A DNA stretch of 64,000 nt. Origin: Micromonospora polyrhachis. GTDB taxonomy: Bacteria; Actinomycetota; Actinomycetes; Mycobacteriales; Micromonosporaceae. The position numbers were made by a program, and so were the translations under genes. The stretch lies in contig NZ_JACHJW010000001.1 in assembly GCF_014203835.1 (NCBI RefSeq), positions 310,001 through 374,000 of the forward strand, given 5' to 3'. This document shows positions 15,462 to 23,877 of the stretch, piece after piece. Position 1 is the first letter of the stretch. Each line of letters begins with the position of its first letter. The notes beneath the pieces are model-generated. The model was not told the origin of the DNA and made no database searches. It saw nothing but the letters and a program-made list of their open reading frames with translations.

Positions 15462-16280
15462 GTGCGTTACGTGATCATCGGTTGTGGCAACGTCGGCATG
15501 GAGCTGGCCCGGCGCTGGGTCGAGGCCGGCCACCACGTGGTCGGTACCACCACCTCCCCCGATCGGGTGCCCGAGCTGGCACCCGTCTGCACCGAGGTGA
15601 CGGTCCTACGGGGCAGCGACCGCGCGGCCGTCGAGCGGGCCGCCCGGGACGCCGACGCGGTCGTGCTCACCGTCAGCCCGCGCATCGCCCGCGCCTTCGA
15701 CGCCGGCCAGCGCATCACCGAGTACGCCGACACGCTCACCGCGTCCGCGCGCACCGCCGCCGTCGTGCACCCCCGGGTGGTCTTCACCAGCTCGGTGTCG
15801 GTCTACGGGGCCGGCCAAGGTGCGCTGGTCGACGAGGCCACCCCGGTCACCGACGACCCGGACGCCTCCCCCCGCAACTTCGTCGCCGCCGAGGACGCCG
15901 TACTGGCCGCCCCGCGCGGTGCCGTACTGCGGATCCCCGACGTCTACGGGCATCCACGCGACCTCGACTATCCGACCCGGGTGAAGCTGGCCCACGAGAT
16001 GCTCGGCGGCAGCGTGCCGTTCTCGGCCGAAGCCCTGCACTACCGGATCGACTACCGCGACGCCGCCGCCGCGCTCGACTTCGTGGTGAGCCACGACCTC
16101 ACCGGCGTGTTCAACGCGGTACCGGACGCGGTCGTACCGCAGACCAACCAGGCTGTCCTCGACGAACTCTGCGCCGCCGGGGCTTGGCCCGCACTGACCT
16201 ACCGGGGCGAGATCAGGACCCCGTTCATGCCGATCAGCTCCGGCAAGCTGCGCGGGGAAGGCTTCGCCTTCGCACACTGA
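15462..16280 (+). CDS. NAD(P)-dependent epimerase/dehydratase-family protein (atypical SDR)
   Basis: A 272-residue protein with an N-terminal Rossmann motif GCGNVG and a short spacing typical of atypical extended SDRs. FTSSVSVYG (near 110) carries the family's Ser/Tyr region, although the usual YxxxK lysine is not obvious. RIPDVYGHPRD and YRIDYRDAA match nucleoside-diphosphate-sugar epimerase-like proteins. The GTG at 15462 is chosen because AGGGAGG lies 5 bases upstream; a longer frame from 15420 has no such site. The substrate is unknown. It converges on the FAD oxidoreductase gene. Confidence 0.75.
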   Translation: MRYVIIGCGNVGMELARRWVEAGHHVVGTTTSPDRVPELAPVCTEVTVLRGSDRAAVERAARDADAVVLTVSPRIARAFDAGQRITEYADTLTASARTAAVVHPRVVFTSSVSVYGAGQGALVDEATPVTDDPDASPRNFVAAEDAVLAAPRGAVLRIPDVYGHPRDLDYPTRVKLAHEMLGGSVPFSAEALHYRIDYRDAAAALDFVVSHDLTGVFNAVPDAVVPQTNQAVLDELCAAGAWPALTYRGEIRTPFMPISSGKLRGEGFAFAH

Positions 16281-16331
16281 ACCGGTCCGGGCACGCGCCT
16301 GTCATGGACAGCCAGGCGGAGTCCGGTTCAG
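16277..16331. terminator. Possible shared terminator at convergent gene ends
   Basis: CTGAACCGG (16277-16285) pairs with CCGGTTCAG (16323-16331) around a 37-base loop that itself holds a small CTGTC/GACAG hairpin. The arms include the stop regions of both convergent genes. The long loop makes this tentative. Confidence 0.4.
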
Positions 16332-17734
16332 CTCGCGGTCCGCGCGAGGCGACGCCCGACCAGCCGACCGAAGGCCATGGCCGGCGTCAGGCACATACCG
16401 GAGCAGAACGCGTTGCCATTGACAGCGGCGGAGCCGATCACCTCGCCGACGGCGTACAGGCCGGGAATCGTCGCGCCGTCCGCGCGGCGGACCCCCAGCA
16501 TCTCGTCCACATCCAGGCCAGCAAACGTGATCAGGGTGACCGGATGGTTCTCCAGGGCGTAGAACGGCGGCTCGACGATCGGCCCCGGCAGGTACGCCCG
16601 CCCGAAGTCCGCATCCCGGCCGTCGGCGACGAAACCGTTGTAGCGGGCCACCGTGGCGGCGAGCCCCGCCGGGTCTATGCCGGCCAGCCCGGCAAGCTCC
16701 GCCAATCCCGACGCCCGGTGTACGCCCCGACGCCGGCCGCAGCGGGCGTCCAGCTCCGCCGGGCTCCAGCCGTGCACCATCGGGTACGACTCCCGCAACG
16801 CCCGGGCGTCGAAGACCGTCCAGAAGGTCATCCGGTCGACTGTGGTCAGTACCCGCTCCTTGTGGTCGATGCTGGGCTCGTCCTCGGCGATCCACCGCCG
16901 CCCGGCCCGGTCGACGTAGATCTCCCAGGGCGGCCGCTCCGGTGCCACCAGGTGCGGCCGGTGCACCCAGTCGACCCGAAGGTCGCCGTCGATCGGGGGC
17001 AGTCCACCGAAGGTGGGAATATAGCGGCCCAGGCCCTGCAGGCCGGCTCCGATCGACCGGCCCATGAGCAGGCCGTCGCCGGTGGAGGTGGGTGCCGCCG
17101 AGGTGGTCAGCGGGGCGCCCTCCAGTTCGGTGAAGAGCTCCGGCGCGTACCCGAATCCGCCGGTGGCGAGCACCACGGCGGGGGCCCACCACCGCGTGCC
17201 GTCGGCCGTACCCACCCCGACCACCGCGTCGCCCTCGGTCAGTAGTTCGGTGACACGTACCCCGCAGCGCAGGTCGATACGGCCGGCGGCCCGATGTGCG
17301 TCGAGCATCGGGCGCAACGCGGCCAGGATCGCCGGACCGCCGGGGGCGGTGGTGGCGTGGATGGTCCGAGGCGTGCGGTACGGCTCGTGCCCGTACACGA
17401 TGCGGGGGGTATCCGGATCGACGGTGAGCCCGGCGGTGAGCAGCCACTCCAGCACCGCCGGCTGTTCGCGCAGCGTCAGCCGGGTCAGGTCGGACCGTGC
17501 GGTACCCCGGCTGATCCGCCAGATGTCGTCGAAGTGCCGCTCGGGGTCGTCACTGATGCCCCGTGCTCGCTGCAACGAGAAGCCGCCGGCGGACAGGTGC
17601 CCACCCGAGTACGGCAGGGCACCCCCGACGTCCGGTGCCTTCTCCAACAGCAGCACGGTGCCGCCCGCGTCGGCGGCGGCGATGGCGCAGGCCAGGCCGC
17701 CCGGCCCGGCACCCACAACGATCGTGGTCGGCAC
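16328..17734 (-). CDS. FAD-dependent oxidoreductase (fumarate reductase/ketosteroid dehydrogenase flavoprotein type)
   Basis: A 468-residue flavoprotein. The N-terminal dinucleotide motif is GAGPGGLACAIAAADAGG with LLLEKAPDVGG following. The body contains VVLATGGFGY, and the C-terminal part has YAVGEVIGSAAVNGN, both typical of the FAD_binding_2 family (fumarate reductase, 3-ketosteroid-1-dehydrogenase, urocanate reductase). It lacks a signal peptide, so it should be cytoplasmic. The GTG at 17734 is preferred because GGAGG lies 5 bases upstream; the GTG at 17749 has none. The electron acceptor and substrate cannot be assigned. Confidence 0.8.
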   Translation of the reverse strand: MPTTIVVGAGPGGLACAIAAADAGGTVLLLEKAPDVGGALPYSGGHLSAGGFSLQRARGISDDPERHFDDIWRISRGTARSDLTRLTLREQPAVLEWLLTAGLTVDPDTPRIVYGHEPYRTPRTIHATTAPGGPAILAALRPMLDAHRAAGRIDLRCGVRVTELLTEGDAVVGVGTADGTRWWAPAVVLATGGFGYAPELFTELEGAPLTTSAAPTSTGDGLLMGRSIGAGLQGLGRYIPTFGGLPPIDGDLRVDWVHRPHLVAPERPPWEIYVDRAGRRWIAEDEPSIDHKERVLTTVDRMTFWTVFDARALRESYPMVHGWSPAELDARCGRRRGVHRASGLAELAGLAGIDPAGLAATVARYNGFVADGRDADFGRAYLPGPIVEPPFYALENHPVTLITFAGLDVDEMLGVRRADGATIPGLYAVGEVIGSAAVNGNAFCSGMCLTPAMAFGRLVGRRLARTAS

Positions 17735-17759
17735 GCCCACCTCCGGCACTCCAGTAGCG

Positions 17760-17787
17760 TTTCCATGGAAGTAACAGTGTTTCCATA
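17760..17787. promoter_or_regulatory. Repeated GTTTCCAT boxes before the FAD oxidoreductase gene
   Basis: GTTTCCAT occurs twice, 20 bases apart (17760 and 17780), and the first copy is part of the palindrome TTCCATGGAA (17762-17771). The position, 25-55 bases upstream of the start, fits an operator, and the core GTTTCC is shared with the palindromes at 15256 and 15432. Confidence 0.45.
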
Positions 17788-17937
17788 GATCGGCGTACCG
17801 TCAACGCCTCGGGCGAGCCGTTCGACAGCAGTCATCGCCCGCCGGAAAGTGCGCACGAACCCCGGCCACCGGACCTCGGTACTCGCCGACTCAGCCGGAG
17901 CCGATGCTCGCCGCTGTCGGAGCCTGTGCCCGCCGAC

Positions 17938-18822
17938 TCAGCCGGGAAAGACGCCGGCCCGGGCGAGCTGACCGGGAACGGTGCTACCCAGCACGCCGCT
18001 GAGCCAGTCGGCGGTCTCGATCAGCTGCCGCAGGTCGACGCCGGACTCCACGCCGCTGCGGTCGAGCAGATAGACCAGGTCCTCGGTCGCGATGTTGCCG
18101 GTCGCGGCAGGTGCGAACGGGCAGCCGCCGATGCCGCCGGTCGAGGCGTCCAGCACCGTCACCCCGGCGTCCAGCGCCGCGACCGCGTTGGCGTACCCGG
18201 TGTTGCGGGTGTTGTGGAAGTGGCAGCGCAACCGGACACCCGGTGCCACGGCCCCGACACCGGCCACGAGCCGGGCCACCTGCGTGGGGACGCCGACGCC
18301 GATGGTGTCGGCGAGCGCGATCTCGTCCACCCCGAACTCCCCCACCTGCCGGGCCAGGTCAACCACGGTCGCCTCCGGCACCTCTCCCTCGAAGGGACAA
18401 CCGAACGCCGTGGCGATCGTGACCGACAACGCGACGCCGGCGGCGCGGGCGTCGTCGGCCAGGTCGCGCACCGTACGGACCGAGTCCGCGACCGACATGC
18501 CCTGGTTGCGCTGACTGAAGGTCTCCGAGGCGACGACCACGCAGTTCACCTCGTCCACCCCGGCGGCGATCGCCCGGTCGAAACCTCGGCGGTTGAGCAC
18601 CAGGCCGATGTAGGAGACGTCGGCGCGGCGCGGAACACCGGCCATGACGGCCTCGGCGTCGGCCATCTGCGGAACCCGCTTGGGATGCACGAAGCTGGTC
18701 GCCTCGATCCGGCGCAGCCCGGCGGCGATACTGCGCTCGATCAGCGTGATCTTGTCCTCAGTGGAGACGAGTACGGCCTCGTTCTGCAGGCCGTCGCGGG
18801 GGCTTACCTCGATGATCTCCAC
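17938..18822 (-). CDS. mvaB: Hydroxymethylglutaryl-CoA lyase
   Basis: A 294-residue TIM-barrel enzyme that splits HMG-CoA into acetoacetate and acetyl-CoA, the last step of leucine and some isoprenoid catabolism. It has the N-terminal VEIIEVSPRDGLQNE with the catalytic Arg and metal Asp, the HFHNTRNTG metal-binding histidines, and GIGGCPFAPAATGN with the catalytic Cys of the G-loop. I chose the GTG at 18822, which gives the family's normal N-terminus; a TTG at 18843 adds 7 residues. No leucine-pathway partner genes adjoin it. It could also serve the isoprenoid-degrading genes at 44-62 kb, but that is inference. Confidence 0.88.
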   Translation of the reverse strand: MEIIEVSPRDGLQNEAVLVSTEDKITLIERSIAAGLRRIEATSFVHPKRVPQMADAEAVMAGVPRRADVSYIGLVLNRRGFDRAIAAGVDEVNCVVVASETFSQRNQGMSVADSVRTVRDLADDARAAGVALSVTIATAFGCPFEGEVPEATVVDLARQVGEFGVDEIALADTIGVGVPTQVARLVAGVGAVAPGVRLRCHFHNTRNTGYANAVAALDAGVTVLDASTGGIGGCPFAPAATGNIATEDLVYLLDRSGVESGVDLRQLIETADWLSGVLGSTVPGQLARAGVFPG

Positions 18823-18926
18823 CGCTCTCCGCCTTCCACGCAACGTCGTCGATGGCTCAGCCTACGCCCAGTCGACCGTCAACGAGATCAGCAGCGTTCT
18901 TTCGACGCACTGGCGTCTCCGACGTT

Positions 18927-18966
18927 CTTCGGTGGTGGAAGGCTCTTCCGTCTCCCACCACCGAAG
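18927..18966 (-). terminator. Terminator of the peptide-transporter/cutC operon
   Basis: A perfect 12-bp stem (18927-18938 with 18955-18966, CTTCGGTGGTGG and its complement) with a 16-base loop sits 14 bases past the cutC stop. There is no clear U-tract on the minus strand. Confidence 0.7.
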
Positions 18967-18979
18967 ACTGAGCGCCAGG

Positions 18980-19693
18980 TCAACCGCCACGCACGGCGGC
19001 GACGACCCGGCGTACCTCGTGGCCGTCCGTGGCCTCGCGACCACCGCGCCGGATCGGTGCCCGCAGGTGCACCTCCTGCGCCCCGGTTTCGGCGAGCACC
19101 CGCTGGACGTTGTGCGACCGGATGTCGCCGGCGGCGATGACCCGCAACCGGTCACCGGCCTGCTGCCGCAGCGCTGCGATCCGTGCGGCACCGGCCAGCG
19201 CGGTGGGTGCCGCACCCGAGGTGAGCACCGCCTCGGCCCCGAGGTCGATGATCTCCTCGATCGCTTCCAACTGGTCGCCGATCTCGTCGAAGGCCTTGTG
19301 CACGGTCACCGGCAGCGGTCCCGCCGCCTCGATCAGATGCCGGAGTACGGCCAGATCGAGGCCGCCGTCGGTGGTGACGGCACCGACCACCACCCCGACA
19401 GTGAGACCGTGCGGATTGGGCAGGCCGCGGATGGCCTCGATGTCGGCGAGCATGACCTGCTTCTCGATCTCGCTGACCCGGAAGTTGCCGCCCCGGGGGC
19501 GGACCATGACCCGTACCCCCGCCCTGCGCAACGTCCGCAGGGCGACCTCAACGGCCCCCAGGCTGGGGGTGGTACCGCCCTGGCCAAGGTCCGCACATAG
19601 CTCCAGCCGGTCGGCCCCGGCTGCCTCGGCCACCAGCGCGGTCGGCACGTCGCTCACACAGATCTCCACGATCGTGCGACGTGTCGGGCTCAT
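18980..19693 (-). CDS. cutC: CutC family protein
   Basis: A 237-residue TIM-barrel protein. It shows EICVSDVPTALVAEAAGADRLELC at its start (split here as EICVSD and GADRLELC), then GGTTPS and VMVRPRGGNF, all CutC hallmarks. The family was linked to copper homeostasis in E. coli, but that role is disputed and an enzymatic role is plausible. It is the last gene of a Dpp-type transporter operon that faces a ROK regulator, an M81 peptidase and a ROK kinase. That context suggests a catabolic job on an imported compound rather than copper handling. The ATG overlaps the upstream stop (ATGA). Confidence 0.85.
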   Translation of the reverse strand: MSPTRRTIVEICVSDVPTALVAEAAGADRLELCADLGQGGTTPSLGAVEVALRTLRRAGVRVMVRPRGGNFRVSEIEKQVMLADIEAIRGLPNPHGLTVGVVVGAVTTDGGLDLAVLRHLIEAAGPLPVTVHKAFDEIGDQLEAIEEIIDLGAEAVLTSGAAPTALAGAARIAALRQQAGDRLRVIAAGDIRSHNVQRVLAETGAQEVHLRAPIRRGGREATDGHEVRRVVAAVRGG

Positions 19694-21909
19694 CGGACGG
19701 CTCCGGTGTCCACAGTGGCCGCCGCCGACTCCGCGCGTAGCGGGAAGTGGCAGGCCACCTGGTGCCCGTCGCCAGCCAGCGGCGGCTCCGTCGCGCAGAT
19801 CTCCTGGACCAGGGGGCAGCGGGTCCGGAACCGGCATCCGGTGGGCGGATTCAGCGCGCTGGGCAGTTCGCCTCGGATGGTGACGCCATCACGCACGGCT
19901 GGGGTGTTCGGGGTGACTGAGGGAACGGCGTCGATGAGCGCCTGCGTATACGGATGACGGGCCGCCCGGACCACGTCCCGGGCGGGGCCGACCTCAACGA
20001 GCTTGCCGAGGTACATGACGCCGATCCGGTCCGCCATGTAGTCGACGACGGACAGGTCGTGGCTGATGAAGACGTACGCCAGACCAAGCTCGCGCTGTAG
20101 GTCCTTCATGAGGTTGAGGACCTGTGCCTGGATCGACACGTCCAACGCGCTCACCGGCTCGTCCCCGACGATCAGCCGGGGTTGCAGGGCCAGCGACCGG
20201 GCCAGCCCGATTCGCTGCAACTGGCCGCCGGAGAACTCGTGGGGATAGCGCTCCAAAACCCGCCGCGACAGCCCCACCTGGTCGAGAAGGGTGGCGATGC
20301 GAGCCCGTCGGGCCGCGCCGTCGCCCACCTTCTGGATCTCCAGCGGCTCGGCGAGGATGGCGTCGACCCGCATTCGCGGGTTCATCGCGGCATAGCTGTC
20401 CTGGAACATCAGTTGGACCTGCCGGTGCATCCGGCGCCGTTCCCGTCCGGTCAGACTGGCGATATCGGTACCGTCCAACATGATCTGCCCGCTAGTCGGC
20501 CGCTCCAGCCCGACGGCCAGACGGCCCACGGTGGACTTACCGCAGCCGGACTCACCGACCAGTCCGAACGTCTCTCCCGGACCGACCTCGAACGAGACAC
20601 CCGCCACGGCGCTCACCTGCCCGGCGGTACGCCGCAGCAGCCCTCCGCTGTTCGCGGCATAGTCCTTGACCAGCGCCCGCACCGACAGGACCGGTGTCGC
20701 CGTCGGATCACCTGCCGTGGCCACCGGTTCACCTGTCCCAGCCGCCGGCTCAGCGGGCCTAACCGCCGGTTCAGCGGGCCCCGCCGTCGGCTTGCCTGTC
20801 CCGGCCGCCCGGCTGGCCAGCGCCGAAACCGGCTCGACCCGGGCCGGGGTCGGCAACGAGACCGGTACGACGGATGCCACGGGCACCGGATGCAGACAGG
20901 CGTGCTGGTGTTCACCGGCCGACAGGGTCACCTCGGCGCTGCGGCACTCGTCGGTGGCGTACCGGCAGCGGGGGGCAAAGCGGCAGCCGGTCAGGGGCCG
21001 GGAAAGGTCCGGTGGCAGTCCCGGGATGCTGTAGAGCCGGGCGTGTTCACCAGAGTCCCGGATCGCCGACTCAGGCAGCGCCTCCATCAGTGCCTGGGTG
21101 TAGCGGTGCCGAGGCGAGTGGAAGAGTTCCTCGGTCGCGGCCGTCTCCACCACCCGGCCGGCGTACATGACGGCGACCCGGTCGGCCCGGCCCGCGATCA
21201 CCCCCAGGTCGTGGGTGACCAGAATGACGGCCATCCGGAACTCTTCCCGCAGGTCGTCGATGAGTTCGAGGATCTGGCGTTGGGTGGTGACGTCGAGCGC
21301 CGTGGTCGGCTCATCGGCGATGAGCAGGCGTGGTGAGCAGACCAGTGCCATCGCGATGGCGACCCGTTGCCGCATCCCGCCGGACAGCTCGTGCGGGTAG
21401 TTGTCGACGATCCGATCCGGGCGCGGCATCCCGACCCTGCGCAGGATATCGATGGCCCGTTCCCGGGCCTCCGCCTTGCCCACCCGCTCGTGCACCCGCA
21501 ACGGCTCGGCGACCTGGACACCGATCCGCATGGTGGGGTTGAGCGAGGTGAGCGGGTCCTGGAAGACCATGCCCATCCGCACACCACGAATCCGGCGTAC
21601 CTCGCCTGCGGGCAACGACCGCAGGTCCCGGCCCTCGAACAGGATCTGCCCTCCGCACACCCGGCCACCGGGCGGCAGCAGCCCCATGATCGACAGAGCC
21701 GTCATCGTCTTGCCACTGCCCGACTCACCCACGACACCGAGGGTCTCCCCCGGCATCAGCTCCAGGTCGACCCCGTCGAGGGCGTGCACGGTACCGCGGC
21801 GCAGCGCGATGTCGGTGTCGAGATCGCGCAGTTCCAGCAGGGGTTGGTCGCCCGTCGTGTCCGCCGCCCCCGGAGAGCGCCGCACGGTCGGTTCGGTCGA
21901 TTCGATCAT
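19690..21909 (-). CDS. Fused DppD-DppF oligopeptide ABC ATPase
   Basis: A 739-residue protein with two complete ABC ATPases in tandem. The first has Walker A GESGSGKT, signature LSGGMRQR and Walker B LLIADEPTTALDV. The second has GESGCGKST, FSGGQLQR and LIVGDEPVSALDV. Each ends in the oligopeptide-type Cys-rich tail (GCRFAPRCRYA and GCRFRTRCPL), which in relatives can bind an Fe-S cluster. A Pro/Ala/Gly/Glu-rich linker with repeated PAEPA-like units joins the halves. It powers the importer formed with the two permeases and the lipoprotein encoded upstream. The ribosome site GGAG precedes the ATG at 21909. Confidence 0.88.
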   Translation of the reverse strand: MIESTEPTVRRSPGAADTTGDQPLLELRDLDTDIALRRGTVHALDGVDLELMPGETLGVVGESGSGKTMTALSIMGLLPPGGRVCGGQILFEGRDLRSLPAGEVRRIRGVRMGMVFQDPLTSLNPTMRIGVQVAEPLRVHERVGKAEARERAIDILRRVGMPRPDRIVDNYPHELSGGMRQRVAIAMALVCSPRLLIADEPTTALDVTTQRQILELIDDLREEFRMAVILVTHDLGVIAGRADRVAVMYAGRVVETAATEELFHSPRHRYTQALMEALPESAIRDSGEHARLYSIPGLPPDLSRPLTGCRFAPRCRYATDECRSAEVTLSAGEHQHACLHPVPVASVVPVSLPTPARVEPVSALASRAAGTGKPTAGPAEPAVRPAEPAAGTGEPVATAGDPTATPVLSVRALVKDYAANSGGLLRRTAGQVSAVAGVSFEVGPGETFGLVGESGCGKSTVGRLAVGLERPTSGQIMLDGTDIASLTGRERRRMHRQVQLMFQDSYAAMNPRMRVDAILAEPLEIQKVGDGAARRARIATLLDQVGLSRRVLERYPHEFSGGQLQRIGLARSLALQPRLIVGDEPVSALDVSIQAQVLNLMKDLQRELGLAYVFISHDLSVVDYMADRIGVMYLGKLVEVGPARDVVRAARHPYTQALIDAVPSVTPNTPAVRDGVTIRGELPSALNPPTGCRFRTRCPLVQEICATEPPLAGDGHQVACHFPLRAESAAATVDTGAVR

Positions 21910-21920
21910 TTGTGCTCCTG

Positions 21921-22844
21921 CTACCTCCGCCGGAGGCGGACCTCGAAGGCGTCCCTCAGCCCGTCGCCGATGAAGTTGAAGGCGAGGACGATGAGGATGA
22001 TGGCGATCCCGGGCGGATACAGCAGCCACCAGTGGCCGCTGTAGGTGTTCGTGAGGCCGTCGGAGAGCATCCCGCCCCAGTTCGCCGCCGGCGGGGGCAC
22101 GCCGAGGCCCAGGAAGGACAGGTACGCGACGTACAGGATCGCGTCGGCGACCTGGAAGGTCGCGTTGACGATCACCGTCCCGATGGCGTTCGGCACGATG
22201 TGCCGGCGTACCGCCCGGCCGCCCGTCCCACCCATCGCCCGCATGGCCTGGACGTACTCGCGGGACCGCAGGGTCAGCGCCTCGCCGCGAACCAGCCGGG
22301 CCGGCCCCAACCAGGCGAAGGCACCGATGATGAAGATGAGCATCGGCACGCTCGGCGTGACGATGGCGGCCAGCAGCATGAAGAGGAAGAGCGACGGGAT
22401 CGACATCATCGCGTCGACCACCCGCATCATCGCCGAGTCCGCCCAGCCGCCGACGAAGCCGGCGACCGCCCCCCACAGGGTGCCGATGATGGTGGCGAGG
22501 ACTCCCGCCGCGAGCCCGACCACGATCGAGGTCTGCCCACCGAGCATGAGGCGGCCCAACTGGTCGTAGCCGAGCCCGTCGGTCCCGAGCGGATGTCCCT
22601 GCTCACCAGGGGCCAGGTATACGGCCGTGAGGTCGGTGTGCACCTGGTCGGTGCGGTAGAAGAGCGGGCCGAGGAAACAGATCCCGGCGAGCAGGACGAA
22701 CAGGCCCAGGCCCACCAGGGCGAGCCGGTTCTCGCAGAAGACGACCAACCCCTGCCGCCAGAGGCCGCGCACCGGCCCCTCGCCCGGGTCGGAGGTCTGG
22801 TCGGCGGCCGTACCTGGGCGCACCGCCTCGGAAGATGTGGTCAT
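21921..22844 (-). CDS. DppC-type peptide ABC transporter permease
   Basis: A 307-residue permease with an N-terminal helix (about 40-62) followed by an external loop containing HPLGTDGLGYDQLGRLM. Five further helices form the BPD_transp_1 domain. The EAA-type cytoplasmic loop, REYVQAMRAMGG, contacts the ATPase. It starts 4 bases inside the end of the DppB gene and ends 11 bases before the ATPase gene. It is expected to form the channel with the DppB-type subunit. Confidence 0.9.
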   Translation of the reverse strand: MTTSSEAVRPGTAADQTSDPGEGPVRGLWRQGLVVFCENRLALVGLGLFVLLAGICFLGPLFYRTDQVHTDLTAVYLAPGEQGHPLGTDGLGYDQLGRLMLGGQTSIVVGLAAGVLATIIGTLWGAVAGFVGGWADSAMMRVVDAMMSIPSLFLFMLLAAIVTPSVPMLIFIIGAFAWLGPARLVRGEALTLRSREYVQAMRAMGGTGGRAVRRHIVPNAIGTVIVNATFQVADAILYVAYLSFLGLGVPPPAANWGGMLSDGLTNTYSGHWWLLYPPGIAIILIVLAFNFIGDGLRDAFEVRLRRR

Positions 22845-23800
22845 GAGGTGCTCCTGCGGAGTCGGACCCGAGGATCGACGGCGGCGTAGAGCAGGTCGGC
22901 GACGAGCGCACCGGCGACTGTCGCGATCGAGATGATGACGGTGACCCCGAGCAGGATCGGGAAGTCACGCTTCAGCGCCGCCTGCCAGAACAGCTGCCCC
23001 ATGCCGGGGAAGTTGAACAGTGACTCGACGACCAACGCGCCGCTGAACAGCGCGGGCAGGTACATGCCGAGCAGCGTGATGACCGGGAACAACCCGTTGC
23101 GCAGCGTGTGCCGCAGCACCACGCGCCCTTCGGACAGGCCCTTGCTGCGGGCGGTGCGGACGTAGTTCTCGTTGAGGTTGTCGACCATGGCGGAGCGGAC
23201 GTACCGCGAGTAGACCGCGACGGTGACGATGGCGAGCGTGACCGTGGGGAGGACCAGCCCGGCCGGGTCGCCGAGCATCTCCGCCACGGTGAACCCCTGT
23301 GGCGCCTCCGGTGGCAGGATCGGCCAGACCTGCGAGAAGAGAATGATCATCATGAGGCCCATGAAGAAGATGGGCGTGGCATACGCCAGCAGCGACAACG
23401 AGGTGATGGTGTAGTCGGGCCAGCGGTTGCGGCGTACCGCCTGGATCACCCCGAGCGGAATGGCCACCACGACGGCGAGCAGGGTCGACAGCAGCGAGAG
23501 CACCATCGTCTTCGGCAGTCGTTGTCCGATCGCCTCGGTCACCGACTGGTTGAGCTGGTACGAGTAGCCGAGGTCGCCGTGCAGCATGCGCTGTACGAAC
23601 ATGCCGTACTGCTGGGGCCAGGGCCGGTCGTAGCCCATCTCGTGGTTGAACGCCGCGAGCTGCTCCAGCGTCGCCTCCTTGCCGAGGGTGGCTCGCGCCG
23701 CGCCCCCGGGGAGCAGATGCAGGATGAGGAACGCGATCACCGTGACGAGTGCGACGACGATGAGGGCCTGACCCAAGCGCGTGATGAGGTAGCGGACCAC
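22841..23800 (-). CDS. DppB-type peptide ABC transporter permease
   Basis: A 319-residue six-helix permease. The start MVRYLITRLGQALIVVALVT is typical of DppB/OppB proteins. The EAA loop reads YVRTARSKGLSEGRV, and the C-terminal part has GALVVESLFNFPGMG, also typical. It lies downstream of the binding-protein gene, separated from it by a strong hairpin, and overlaps the DppC gene. Confidence 0.9.
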   Translation of the reverse strand: MVRYLITRLGQALIVVALVTVIAFLILHLLPGGAARATLGKEATLEQLAAFNHEMGYDRPWPQQYGMFVQRMLHGDLGYSYQLNQSVTEAIGQRLPKTMVLSLLSTLLAVVVAIPLGVIQAVRRNRWPDYTITSLSLLAYATPIFFMGLMMIILFSQVWPILPPEAPQGFTVAEMLGDPAGLVLPTVTLAIVTVAVYSRYVRSAMVDNLNENYVRTARSKGLSEGRVVLRHTLRNGLFPVITLLGMYLPALFSGALVVESLFNFPGMGQLFWQAALKRDFPILLGVTVIISIATVAGALVADLLYAAVDPRVRLRRSTS

Positions 23801-23826
23801 CTGGGCCGTGCCTCCTCTCCGGTCGG

Positions 23827-23859
23827 GGCCTCGGCGGCGCGGTGGGCGCCGCCGAGGCC
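23827..23859 (-). other. Intra-operon stem-loop between binding protein and permease genes
   Basis: A perfect 13-bp stem (23827-23839 with 23847-23859) with a 7-base loop lies in the 77-base gap after the substrate-binding lipoprotein gene. In many importer operons such structures stop part of the transcripts or protect the upstream message, so that binding protein exceeds permease. This role is inferred. Confidence 0.65.
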
Positions 23860-23877
23860 GGGGCGATCAGTGATCGG

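Noticed and set aside
17884-17944. Repeated CGCCGACTCAGCCGG at the end of the HMG-CoA lyase gene
   Set aside because: Two 15-base copies in GC-rich DNA without symmetry or other copies. Too little to call a functional repeat.
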